Source: Cellulomonas wangleii (GTDB lineage Bacteria; Actinomycetota; Actinomycetes; Actinomycetales; Cellulomonadaceae). Taken from it: a DNA stretch of 64,000 bases. Positions 42,379 through 52,130 of the stretch are shown here, one piece after another (within the stretch, counting starts at the first letter, position 1; every line of letters starts with the position of its first letter). Below the pieces are notes generated by a model. That model was not told where the DNA came from. It saw nothing but the letters and a program-made list of their open reading frames with translations, and ran no database searches. The stretch spans positions 2,108,001 through 2,172,000 of the forward strand of contig NZ_CP074405.1 of the NCBI RefSeq assembly GCF_018388445.1, written 5' to 3'. The position numbers and the translations under genes are program-made.

Positions 42379-43542
42379 TCAGTCCTCCGGCGGGCCCAGC
42401 ACCGAGGTCGCGACCGTCGCGTGCGCCGACTCGTCGTCCGACGGGTGGTAGATCCCGGCCAGCACGTCGCGGTACAGGCGGGCGAGCTCGCTGCCCGTGA
42501 AGCACGCCCCGCCGCCGGACACGCGCAGCGCCAGGTCCACGACGACGCGTGCCGTCTCGGTGGCCCGCACCTTGAGCCCCACGAGCTGCGCGAACCACCG
42601 CGCGCCGTGGTCCGCCTGCTCGTCGACGTCCCGCGCCAGGGCGAACACCTGCAGCTCGGCCCCGTCCTGGGCGAGCGCCGCGTCCGCGATGCGCCAGCGG
42701 ATGTCGGGGTCCTGCGCGTACGACCGGCCCCCGTGCTTGAGCGACGTCCGCCGCCGGGCGTGCCCGACGCCGAGCTCGAGCGCCCGGCGCCCGATGCCCG
42801 TGTACACCGCCGCCAGCAGCGTCTCGAAGACGGCGAACAACGCGAACACGAACGGGTCCGCGGACGGTCCGGGCGGCAGCCGCCGGTAGACGCGGTCCGC
42901 GGGCGCGTAGGCACCGTCCAGCACGGTCGTGGCCGACTGGGTCGCGCGCATGCCGAGCGTGTCCCAGTCGTCGCGCGCCTGGACGCCGCCGTCCTCCCGG
43001 GCGACGACGCCGTGCACGAGGCGCGGGTCGGCCGGGTCGGAGTCGTCCAGGCCGAACGTCGCGAGCCGCGTCCAGACCGGTGACAGCGACGTGAAGATCT
43101 TCGTGCCGTGGTACCGGTAGCCGCCGTCGGGCTGCGGCACGGCCCGGGTGCGGGACCCGAACATCACCAGGTCGTTGCCCGCCTCGGAGTTGCCGAACGC
43201 GAAGACCTCCCCCGCGGCCGCGTCCTGCAGCACGAACTCCACGGAGTCGTCGCCGCGGGCCACCAGGAGCGCGGCCAGGCCGGTGACGACGAGGTGCATG
43301 TTGACGGCCAGCGCGGTGGCCGGGGCGGCCGCCGCGAGCCGCACCTGCTCGCGCGCCACCTCCTCCAGGGTGAGCCCGGCACCACCCAGGCGCTCGGGCA
43401 CGAACGCCCGCAGGTACCCGGCCGCCACGAGGTCGGCGAGGTCGTCGTGGGGGAAGGTGTTGTCGCGGTCGTGCGCGTCGGCACGCGCGTGGACCCGGGC
43501 GAGCAGGTCGTCGGACAGCAGGGTGCGCAGCCGCCGGCTCAT
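42379..43542 (-). CDS. Acyl-CoA-dehydrogenase-like flavoprotein
   Basis: A 387-residue protein with the ACAD fold. The N-terminal helical domain carries FVPERLGGAGLTLEEVAREQ. The flavin strand region has FAFGNSEAGNDLVMFGS, then KIFTSLSPVWTRLATFGLDD, and the C-terminal helices hold FTGSELARLYRDVLAGIYHP. In classical ACADs the last motif reads RD...IYEGT with a catalytic Glu; here the residue after IY is His. The protein may therefore be a DszC-type flavin monooxygenase relative or an ACAD with another base. The start is ATG at 43542, divergent from the YciI gene. Confidence 0.82.
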   Translation of the reverse strand: MSRRLRTLLSDDLLARVHARADAHDRDNTFPHDDLADLVAAGYLRAFVPERLGGAGLTLEEVAREQVRLAAAAPATALAVNMHLVVTGLAALLVARGDDSVEFVLQDAAAGEVFAFGNSEAGNDLVMFGSRTRAVPQPDGGYRYHGTKIFTSLSPVWTRLATFGLDDSDPADPRLVHGVVAREDGGVQARDDWDTLGMRATQSATTVLDGAYAPADRVYRRLPPGPSADPFVFALFAVFETLLAAVYTGIGRRALELGVGHARRRTSLKHGGRSYAQDPDIRWRIADAALAQDGAELQVFALARDVDEQADHGARWFAQLVGLKVRATETARVVVDLALRVSGGGACFTGSELARLYRDVLAGIYHPSDDESAHATVATSVLGPPED

Positions 43543-43665
43543 CGGCCGTCCCGGACCGTGCGAGAAGTGGTGGTCGTCGTCATGACGCCACTGTGCCACC
43601 GCGGCGCCGTCGCGACGGACGTCGGCCCGTGGCGGGCGCGCTGCCCGCTCCGGCAGGATGCGGGC

Positions 43666-43956
43666 ATGAGCATCTTCGCCGTCCGCTACACCTACGACGA
43701 GCGGACCGAGGTCCGCGACGCCGTCCGCCCCGAGCACCGGGCGTGGCTGGCGCAGCAGGCCGAGGACGGCGTGCTGCTCGGGTCCGGCCCGTTCACCGAC
43801 GGCGACCCCGGTGCGCTCCTGGTGCTCCGCGCCGACGACGAGGCGGCCGTGCGCGGCCTGCTCGCGCAGGACCCCTTCGCGCGCGAGGGGCTCGTCGCCG
43901 CGACCGACGTGCGCGGGTGGGACCTGGTCCTGGGTCCCTGGTCCGCGACCTCCTGA
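43666..43956 (+). CDS. YciI-family protein
   Basis: A 96-residue ferredoxin-like-fold protein of the YciI/YCII family: IFAVRYTYDERTEVRDAVRP, then the conserved HRAWL His and GVLLGSGPFTDGDPGALLVL. Family members are proposed dehydratases or dehydrochlorinases, and the activity here is unknown. CAGGAT at 43654-43659 lies six bases before the ATG and there is no ribosome site, so the message may be leaderless. A degenerate 15-bp repeat begins at the stop codon. Confidence 0.88.
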   Translation: MSIFAVRYTYDERTEVRDAVRPEHRAWLAQQAEDGVLLGSGPFTDGDPGALLVLRADDEAAVRGLLAQDPFAREGLVAATDVRGWDLVLGPWSATS

Positions 43957-44013
43957 GGCGCGACCGCCTGAGCCACGACCTGCTCGGCCACGGCCTGCTG
44001 AGCCACGACCTGC
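43954..44013 (+). repeat. 15-bp tandem repeat after the YciI gene
   Basis: Four consecutive 15-bp units start at the YciI stop codon. Two identical copies of TGAGCCACGACCTGC (43969-43983 and 43999-44013) flank a variant (43984-43998), and a weaker copy (43954-43968) includes the stop. Read one frame over, the units encode a five-residue L-S-H-D-L/L-G-H-G-L pattern, but no start site supports translation. Confidence 0.75.
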
Positions 44014-44028
44014 CGGGCACGCGCCCGG
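44013..44028. terminator. Hairpin between convergent YciI and TerC genes
   Basis: CCGGGC (44013-44018) and GCCCGG (44023-44028) pair around a 4-nt loop. A longer-range outer pairing CCTGCCG/CGGCAGG (44009-44015 and 44034-44040) is an alternative. The site lies between the two stops and could end transcription from either side. Confidence 0.4.
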
Positions 44029-44049
44029 GGCGTCGGCAGGCTCCGGACG

Positions 44050-45093
44050 TCAGGACGCGGCCGGCCCGTCCGGCCGCTGCTCGGGCTCGGGGGGCGGGAG
44101 CCGCCGCGCCGCCGCCAGGTCGCGCCGCGCGCGCACGAGGCTGGCCACCGTGGCGACGGCCAGCGCACCCGCGATGACGGTGAGCGACACCCACGTGGGC
44201 ACCTCGGGCGCCCACGGGACCGGCTCGCCGCCGTTGACGAACCCGAGCGAGTTCGTCGCGAGCGCCTCGAGCACGAGCTTGACGCCGATGAACGCGAGGA
44301 TCGCCGCGAGCCCGTACGGCAGGTACACCAGCCGGTCGAGCAGCCCGCCGAGCAGGAAGTACAGCTGGCGCAGCCCCATGAGCGCGAACACGTTGGTCGT
44401 GAAGACGATGAACGGGTCGTGCGTCAGCCCGAAGATCGCGGGGATCGAGTCGAACGCGAACAGCACGTCCGTGGTCCCGATCGCCACGAACACGACGACG
44501 AGCGGCGTGAACACGCGGCGCCCCTCGTGGACGGTGCGCACGCGCCCGCCGTCGTACGTCGGCGACATCGGCAGCACGCGTCGCAGGCCGCGCACGAGCC
44601 GGTTCTCCTCGTACGGCTCGTCACCGGAGCCCGCGCCCTCCCGCAGCAGCCGCACGGCCGTCCACACCAGGAACGCCCCGAAGAGGTAGAACACCCAGGT
44701 GTAGCGCTCGATGAGCGCGGCGCCCGCCAGGATGAAGGCGCCGCGCAGCACGAGCGCCACGATGATCCCCACCACGAGCACGCGCTGCTGCTGCTCGCGG
44801 GGCACCGCGAAGCTGGACATGATCAGCAGGAAGACGAACAGGTTGTCGACCGACAGGCTGTACTCGGTCAACCAGCCCGCGACGAACTCCTCCGCCGGGG
44901 CGGGCCCGCCCACGAGCGCCACCAGCCCGGCGAACACGAGCGCCAGGCCGACGTAGACCAGCACCCACACGACGCTCTCGCGCACCGACGGCACGTGCGG
45001 CCGCCGGCGCACGAGCGCGAGGTCGAGCAGCAGGATCGCCACGACGGCGACCAGCGAGGCCGCCTCGAAGGCGGCAGGCAGCTCGTGCGTCAC
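44050..45093 (-). CDS. TerC-family membrane protein, second copy
   Basis: A 347-residue integral membrane protein with about eight to nine hydrophobic segments. The TerC signature SLSVDNLFVFLLIMSSFAVP lies around residues 79-98 and a second acidic motif is in LFAFDSIPAIFGLT. The conserved Asp residues in the membrane are thought to bind metal. TerC/Alx proteins export manganese in E. coli and Bacillus, where they are riboswitch-controlled. The start is GTG at 45093, overlapping the upstream terC stop by four bases, so both paralogues are translated from one mRNA. The paralogues are clearly related but diverged. Confidence 0.93.
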   Translation of the reverse strand: MTHELPAAFEAASLVAVVAILLLDLALVRRRPHVPSVRESVVWVLVYVGLALVFAGLVALVGGPAPAEEFVAGWLTEYSLSVDNLFVFLLIMSSFAVPREQQQRVLVVGIIVALVLRGAFILAGAALIERYTWVFYLFGAFLVWTAVRLLREGAGSGDEPYEENRLVRGLRRVLPMSPTYDGGRVRTVHEGRRVFTPLVVVFVAIGTTDVLFAFDSIPAIFGLTHDPFIVFTTNVFALMGLRQLYFLLGGLLDRLVYLPYGLAAILAFIGVKLVLEALATNSLGFVNGGEPVPWAPEVPTWVSLTVIAGALAVATVASLVRARRDLAAARRLPPPEPEQRPDGPAAS

Positions 45094-46151
45094 GGCCTCC
45101 CGTCGACGACGTCCTCGCCGTCGGTGCTCTCGGCGGCCAGCCCGTGGGTCTCGGCGCGGGCGGTCTCGACGGCGCGCGCGGCCTCGTCCCGGCGGGTACG
45201 GCGCAGCGAGAGGATCGTCGTGAGCGTCAGCGTCACGATGATGAAGCCGAGCGACACCCAGGTGTTGATCTCCGGGATCGCGGTGATGTGCTCACCGCCG
45301 TTGATGAACGGCACCTCGTTGGTGTGCATCGCGTGGATGAGCAGCTTCGCACCGATGAAGCCCAGGATCGCGCCGAGGCCGTACGACAGGTACACGAGCT
45401 TGTCGAGCAGCCCGTCGATGAGGAAGAAGAGCTGGCGCAGGCCGAGCAGCGAGAACGCGTTGGCCGCGAAGACCAGGTACGTCTCCTGCGTGAGCCCGAA
45501 GATGGCGGGGATCGAGTCGACCGCGAAGATGATGTCCGCCGTGCCGATCGCGATCATCACGATGAGCATCGGGGTGATGAAGCGGCGGCCGTCGCGGCGC
45601 ACGACCATCTTGTCGCCGACGTAGTCGTCCGTGGTCGGGAACGCGCGCCGCGTCCAGCGCAGGACGGGGTTCTCGTGGTACTCCTCGTCGTCCGCGGAGC
45701 CCGCCTTGATCTGCGTCCAGGCGGTGTACAGCAGGAAGCCGCCGAAGACGTAGAAGATCCACGACAGGTTCTCGATCATCGCCGCACCGACGAGGATGAA
45801 GATCGTCCGCAGCACGAGGGCGATGGTGATGCCGATGAGCAGCACCTTCTGCTGGTACAGCCGCGGCACCCGGAAGCTCGCCATGATGAGGACGAAGACG
45901 AACAGGTTGTCGACCGACAGGCTCTTCTCGGTCACGTACCCCGCGAAGTACTCCGCCCCGTAGGTGGAGCCCCAGACCGCCCAGACGACGACGCCGAAGA
46001 CGAGCGCGATGCCGACGTACCCCGCCGACCACCACGCGGACTCGCGCAGGGTGGGCTCGTGCGGCGAGCGCACGTGCCCGACGTAGTCGACGGCGAGCAT
46101 GGCGAGGATGACGCCGACGGTGACGGCCCACACCCAGAATTCAACGACCAC
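45090..46151 (-). CDS. TerC-family membrane protein, first copy (probable Mn exporter)
   Basis: A 353-residue paralogue of the downstream gene with the same topology. SLSVDNLFVFVLIMASFRVP and IFAVDSIPAIFGLTQETYLV carry the conserved Asp residues, and FINGGEHITAIPEINTWVSL leads into the last helix. The GTG at 46151 has GGAGG seven bases upstream, and that box is part of the riboswitch hairpin. A manganese-sensing leader points to Mn2+ export, as known for Bacillus MeeF/MeeY and E. coli Alx. The C-terminal tail is charged and cytoplasmic. Confidence 0.95.
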   Translation of the reverse strand: MVVEFWVWAVTVGVILAMLAVDYVGHVRSPHEPTLRESAWWSAGYVGIALVFGVVVWAVWGSTYGAEYFAGYVTEKSLSVDNLFVFVLIMASFRVPRLYQQKVLLIGITIALVLRTIFILVGAAMIENLSWIFYVFGGFLLYTAWTQIKAGSADDEEYHENPVLRWTRRAFPTTDDYVGDKMVVRRDGRRFITPMLIVMIAIGTADIIFAVDSIPAIFGLTQETYLVFAANAFSLLGLRQLFFLIDGLLDKLVYLSYGLGAILGFIGAKLLIHAMHTNEVPFINGGEHITAIPEINTWVSLGFIIVTLTLTTILSLRRTRRDEAARAVETARAETHGLAAESTDGEDVVDGRP

Positions 46152-46155
46152 GGAA

Positions 46156-46303
46156 GAACCTCCGGAGAGTACGACTGATGACCGGAGGTCTCTTCCGCCT
46201 GCGCTGTCTCCACCCGGTGCGGGTCGTGCGCGCGGCCGACGCACCGGGCCGGCAGCTCTGGCGACCGTGATGACGATGACGTCGTGGGGAGTACTCCCCT
46301 CCG
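46156..46303 (-). ncRNA. yybP-ykoY manganese riboswitch with translational switch
   Basis: Read on the minus strand, the leader starts GGAGGGGAGTAC (5' half of P1 and the conserved GGGGAGUA loop). It continues through CGTCATC and a GCCGGCCCGG region, and closes with GAAGAGACCTCC. This is the element order of the yybP-ykoY aptamer. P1 pairs GGAGG (46302-46298) with CCTCC (46188-46184). The same CCTCCGG can instead pair with CCGGAGG at 46165-46159, which is the ribosome-binding site of the first terC. A 14-bp stem with one bulged G results (GGAAGA-G-ACCTCCGG with CCGGAGGTTCTTCC). Manganese-stabilised P1 would free the ribosome site, so it should be an ON switch. Confidence 0.88.
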
Positions 46304-46309
46304 CCGAGA

Positions 46310-46315
46310 ACTATA
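46310..46315 (-). promoter_or_regulatory. -10 box for the riboswitch-terC operon
   Basis: TATAGT on the minus strand lies seven bases before the first base of the aptamer helix, so transcription would start right at P1. No good -35 is visible at 16-18 bp upstream. Confidence 0.55.
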
Positions 46316-46385
46316 GGTGACGTCAGCGTGACGCGCCGCTGCCGGCCGTGCCGTGGACGGCGTCGCCGGCGCGTCGCGGGCGCAC

Positions 46386-46823
46386 TCAGACCAGGCAGAA
46401 CTCGTTGCCCTCGGGGTCCTGCATGACGATCCAGAACCCCTGGACCTCGTCGTCGTGCTCGCGGACCCGCGAGGCCCCGAGGGCCTCGAGCTCGCCCGCA
46501 CGGGCGCGGATCCCGTCGACGCGGCGCTCACCGGGCCGGGCGGGCGCGCCGGGCAGCCCGACGTCGAGGTGCACGCGGTTCTTCGCGGTCTTCCCCTCCG
46601 GCACCTTCTGCAGGAAGATCCGCGGTCCGGAGCCCTCGGGGTCGACGATCGCGTTCGCGTCGTTCCAGCGGTCCTCCGGCAGTCCCCACGCGCGCAGCGT
46701 CTCCTCCCAGGACGCGAAACCCTCGGGTGGCGCCTCGCGGACGTACCCCAGGGCCTCCTGCCAGAAGGTCCCCAGCGCGAGGGGGTCGTGGGCGTCGAAC
46801 ACGATCTGCAACCTGCGGTCCAT
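46386..46823 (-). CDS. VOC-superfamily (glyoxalase/bleomycin-resistance-like) protein
   Basis: A 145-residue protein with two beta-alpha-beta-beta-beta modules: LQIVFDAHDPLALGTFWQEA at the start and VMQDPEGNEFCLV at the end. The DPEG motif occurs in both halves (IVDPEGSGPRIFLQKVPE and the C-terminal copy). Most such actinobacterial proteins have no known substrate. A GGAGG box seven bases before the ATG supports the start. It lies downstream of uvrB on the same strand by about 50 bp, perhaps co-transcribed. Confidence 0.88.
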   Translation of the reverse strand: MDRRLQIVFDAHDPLALGTFWQEALGYVREAPPEGFASWEETLRAWGLPEDRWNDANAIVDPEGSGPRIFLQKVPEGKTAKNRVHLDVGLPGAPARPGERRVDGIRARAGELEALGASRVREHDDEVQGFWIVMQDPEGNEFCLV

Positions 46824-46876
46824 CGGTGCTCCTCCTCAGGACGTGCCAGCCGGTCCACCGCGGTCGCGGTGCACGC

Positions 46877-48979
<2,103 letters not shown>

Positions 48980-49045
48980 GAGGACACCGTACGTCGCACC
49001 ACCGACAACGACCCGGCGGCCCCGGTGGGGGCCACCGCCGGCGCG

Positions 49046-49492
49046 TCAGTCCCCGCTGAACGACACGTTCGCCGCGGGATCGGCCTTCGACAGCATCCTC
49101 GCGTACCGGTCCATGAACGCCCGGTAGGCGTTGAAACCGACCACCCGGCGCTTGGCCATGGGCACCAGCGCGCTCATGCCGGACGACTTCACGACGTAGC
49201 TGGTGATGAGCGTGCGCACGGTCACCCGACCGACGGCACGGTCCACCTCGACGTCGAAGAACAGCACCGGCTCGCTGCTCTCGCGGGTCATGTCCCGGAT
49301 CGACACCGACACCTTGTTCGCGCTGCGCTCACCGACCCGCAGCCAGCCGCTCTCGTCCTCGACCTCGGCGACCGCCTGGGAGACCATGTCCAGCACCTGG
49401 GTGGCCGACAGCGCCCCCGTGGCCACCGACATCGAGGCCTTGGACTGCAGCGGGCGCGCCTCCCACCCGCTACCGACCGACTGCAGGGCCAT
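49046..49492 (-). CDS. Conserved hypothetical protein
   Basis: A 148-residue soluble protein I cannot assign to a family. The start is convincing: GGAGG lies four bases before the ATG at 49492. The sequence mixes an amphipathic helix (SATQVLDMVSQAVAEVEDES), four or five beta-strands (VSVSIRDMT; VLFFDVEVDR; RVTVRTLITSYVV) and a helical C-terminus (FNAYRAFMDRYARMLSKAD), which could form a helix-grip or similar small fold. No signal peptide or membrane segment. It lies between coaE and uvrB in a region of ancient genes, so it may be a lineage-specific insertion. Confidence 0.7.
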   Translation of the reverse strand: MALQSVGSGWEARPLQSKASMSVATGALSATQVLDMVSQAVAEVEDESGWLRVGERSANKVSVSIRDMTRESSEPVLFFDVEVDRAVGRVTVRTLITSYVVKSSGMSALVPMAKRRVVGFNAYRAFMDRYARMLSKADPAANVSFSGD

Positions 49493-49669
49493 CGTTCCTC
49501 CGGCTACGTTGCCCGGGGGCCGCCCGACGCGGCCCCGGGACGCGCACGACGCGCGTCCGTCCGAGTGATCGGCGTCGGAACCGTACTGCTCGCGTGGACG
49601 GTCGTTCAATTCACCCGAAGGGATGATGGGCGCTGCGCGGGACGGGGGACCTTCGTCCTGCAGCGCACG

Positions 49670-50299
49670 TCAGAGGGTGTCGGCAGCCCGCTCGTCGGCC
49701 CGCTCCACGGCCAGCCGCTCCCACAGCGCGTCGACCTGACGCTCGAGGTCCGCGTCGCTGCCGGTGCCGTCGAGCACGACGTCCGCCACGGCCAGCCGGG
49801 CCTCGTCGCGTGCCTGCGCCGCGACCCGCGCCTGCGCGTCCGCCCGGTCCATCCCCCGCAGCCGCACGAGTCGCTCGACGCGCAGCACCGCCGGGGCGTG
49901 CACGACCACGACCACGTGGAAGTCCTCCGCCTGACCCGTCTCGACCAGCAGCGGGATGTCGTGCACCACCACGGCCCCCGGGTCGAGCGCGGCGGCGGCC
50001 GCCTCCTGCTCGGCCGCGAGCCGGCGGACGACGGGGTGCACGAGCGCGTCCAGCCGTGCGCGGGCCCCGGCGTCGGCGAACACGATCCGCCCCAGCGCCG
50101 CGCGGTCCAGGTCGCCCGCCGCGTCGAGGATCCCCGGCCCGAACTCCTCGACCACCTCGTCGAGGCCCGTGCTGCCCGGGGCCACGGCCTGCCGCGCCAG
50201 GACGTCCGCGTCGATCACGACGGCTCCGCGCTCGGCGAACCTGCGCGCCGCGACGGACTTGCCCGCCGCGATCCCTCCGGTCAGTCCGATCCTCTGCAT
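49670..50299 (-). CDS. coaE: Dephospho-CoA kinase
   Basis: Last enzyme of coenzyme A synthesis. The 209-residue protein begins MQRIGLTGGIAAGKSVAARR (P-loop). It has IDADVLARQAVAPG, ALVHPVVRRLA and VVHDIPLLVETG, the CoaE signature with the catalytic Asp. CAGGAT stands exactly six bases before the ATG at 50299, with no clear ribosome site, so the mRNA may be leaderless. It follows rpsA after a hairpin terminator, which supports a separate promoter. The C-terminus is rich in Ala, Asp and Arg and slightly longer than in E. coli. Confidence 0.96.
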   Translation of the reverse strand: MQRIGLTGGIAAGKSVAARRFAERGAVVIDADVLARQAVAPGSTGLDEVVEEFGPGILDAAGDLDRAALGRIVFADAGARARLDALVHPVVRRLAAEQEAAAAALDPGAVVVHDIPLLVETGQAEDFHVVVVVHAPAVLRVERLVRLRGMDRADAQARVAAQARDEARLAVADVVLDGTGSDADLERQVDALWERLAVERADERAADTL

Positions 50300-50371
50300 C
50301 GCCCCATCCTGGCCGCCGGGCGCGTGCGGCGCGACCGCCCCGCCCGACGGCGTGTCACCCCCGGGTACGCC

Positions 50372-50406
50372 GACGGCCGGCCACCCCAAGGGGATGACCG
50401 GCCGTC
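50372..50406 (-). terminator. rpsA terminator
   Basis: GACGGCCGG (50372-50380) pairs with CCGGCCGTC (50398-50406), and CCCC/GGGG inside extends the stem. It starts 36 nt after the rpsA stop and precedes coaE. Confidence 0.6.
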
Positions 50407-50442
50407 CGCCGTGCAGACCGTCGCGGGCGGACCCGCGCGGAC

Positions 50443-51918
50443 TCAGTTGCCGGTGAGCTTCTCGCGCAGAGCGGCGAGCGCCTCGTCCGACGCGAGCGTG
50501 CCCGCGACCTCCTCCGCCGGGGCGGACGAGTAGGTCGACGGCGCCGGGCCGCTGCCCGTGGACTCGGACGTCGAGGCCTCGGCGTCCGCCTGGGCCGCCG
50601 CGGCGACCTGCTTACGGTGCGCCTCCCAGCGCTCGTGAGCGGCCGCGTACTGGGCCTCCCACGCCTCGCGCTGGGTCTCGAAGCCCTCGAGCCACTCGTT
50701 CGTCGTCGGGTCGAAGCCCTCGGGGTACTTGTAGTTGCCCTGCTCGTCGTACTCCGCCGCCATGCCGTACAGCGCGGGGTCGAAGTCGTCGGACTCGGGG
50801 TCGAAGCCCTCGTTCGCCTGCTTGAGCGACAGCGAGATGCGGCGACGCTCGAGGTCGATGTCGATGACCTTGACGAAGACGTCGTCGCCGACCTGCACGA
50901 CCTGCTCCGGGATCTCGACGTGGCGCACGGCCAGCTCCGAGATGTGCACGAGGCCCTCGATGCCGTCCTCGACGCGCACGAACGCACCGAACGGGACGAG
51001 CTTGGTGACCTTGCCGGGCACGACCTGGCCGATGGCGTGCGTCCGGGCGAACGCCTGCCACGGGTCCTCCTGCGTCGCCTTCAGCGACAGGGAGACCCGC
51101 TCGCGGTCGAAGTCGACCTCGAGCACCTCGACCGTGACCTCCTGGCCCACCTCGACGACCTCGGACGGGTGGTCGATGTGCTTCCAGGACAGCTCGGAGA
51201 CGTGCACGAGCCCGTCCACGCCGCCCAGGTCCACGAAGGCACCGAAGTTGACGATCGACGAGACGACACCGGGGCGCACCTGGCCCTTCTGCAGGGTCTG
51301 CAGGAAGGTGGAGCGGACCTCGGACTGCGTCTGCTCGAGCCACGCACGCCGCGACAGCACGACGTTGTTGCGGTTCTTGTCGAGCTCGATGATCTTCGCC
51401 TCGATCTCCTTGCCGACGTACGGCTGGAGGTCGCGCACGCGACGCATCTCGACGAGGGAGGCCGGCAGGAAGCCGCGCAGGCCGATGTCGAGGATGAGGC
51501 CGCCCTTGACGACCTCGATGACGGTGCCGGTGACGACGCCGTCCTCCTCCTTGATCTTCTCGATCGTGCCCCACGCCCGCTCGTACTGCGCGCGCTTCTT
51601 GGACAGGATCAGACGACCCTCCTTGTCCTCCTTCTGGAGGACCAGGGCCTCGACCTCGTCGCCGACCTTGACGACCTCGCCGGGGTCCACGTCGTGCTTG
51701 ATGGACAGCTCGCGGGAGGGGATCACGCCCTCGGTCTTGTAACCGATGTCGAGCAGGACCTCGTCGCGGTCGACCTTGACGATGGTGCCCTCGACGATGT
51801 CGCCATCGTTGAAGTACTTGATGGTGGCGTCGATCGCAGCGAGGAAGTCCTCGGCCGTACCGATGTCGTTCACCGCGACCTGCGGGCTGGCCGGCTTCGC
51901 GGGGGTGGAGATGCTCAT
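50443..51918 (-). CDS. rpsA: 30S ribosomal protein S1
   Basis: A 491-residue RNA-binding ribosomal protein with four S1/OB domains: GDIVEGTIVKVDRDEVLLDI (about residues 38-57), GVVTGTVIEVVKGGLILDIG, VRPGVVSSIVNFGAFVDLGG and VVPGKVTKLVPFGAFVRVED. This is the four-domain form typical of actinobacteria, with a long Glu/Ala/Ser-rich tail. The SD (GGAG) is 13 bases from the ATG, so the real start or its recognition may be unusual. A 12-bp direct repeat lies in the 5' leader. Confidence 0.97.
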   Translation of the reverse strand: MSISTPAKPASPQVAVNDIGTAEDFLAAIDATIKYFNDGDIVEGTIVKVDRDEVLLDIGYKTEGVIPSRELSIKHDVDPGEVVKVGDEVEALVLQKEDKEGRLILSKKRAQYERAWGTIEKIKEEDGVVTGTVIEVVKGGLILDIGLRGFLPASLVEMRRVRDLQPYVGKEIEAKIIELDKNRNNVVLSRRAWLEQTQSEVRSTFLQTLQKGQVRPGVVSSIVNFGAFVDLGGVDGLVHVSELSWKHIDHPSEVVEVGQEVTVEVLEVDFDRERVSLSLKATQEDPWQAFARTHAIGQVVPGKVTKLVPFGAFVRVEDGIEGLVHISELAVRHVEIPEQVVQVGDDVFVKVIDIDLERRRISLSLKQANEGFDPESDDFDPALYGMAAEYDEQGNYKYPEGFDPTTNEWLEGFETQREAWEAQYAAAHERWEAHRKQVAAAAQADAEASTSESTGSGPAPSTYSSAPAEEVAGTLASDEALAALREKLTGN

Positions 51919-51935
51919 GTAGTGGTGGGCTCCGA

Positions 51936-51963
51936 TGCGGACAGGAAGTAGTGCGGACAGGAA
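51936..51963. repeat. 12-bp direct repeat in the rpsA leader
   Basis: TGCGGACAGGAA occurs at 51936-51947 and again at 51952-51963, separated by 4 bp and just upstream of the rpsA ATG (minus strand). It could be a regulatory site for S1 synthesis, or chance. I see no fold that resembles a known S1 leader. Confidence 0.6.
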
Positions 51964-52078
51964 TGGTGACGTGGTCCTCGCGCCGGTCGCCCGTCACGCC
52001 GACCCGCCGCACCCGCGTGCGGAGTGGAACCGGGCGGGGTGACGAGTCGGTACGCACGGGGATCGATGAACACGCGCG

Positions 52079-52114
52079 GCACCGCCGTCCACCCTATCGG
52101 GTGTGCGGCGGTGC
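52079..52114 (-). terminator. pfkA terminator hairpin
   Basis: GCACCGCCG (52079-52087) and CGGCGGTGC (52106-52114) pair, with an inner CACCC/GGGTG stem beyond a small internal loop. It lies 16 nt past the pfkA stop on the minus strand. Confidence 0.6.
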
Positions 52115-52130
52115 AGGCAAAGGATGCGGA

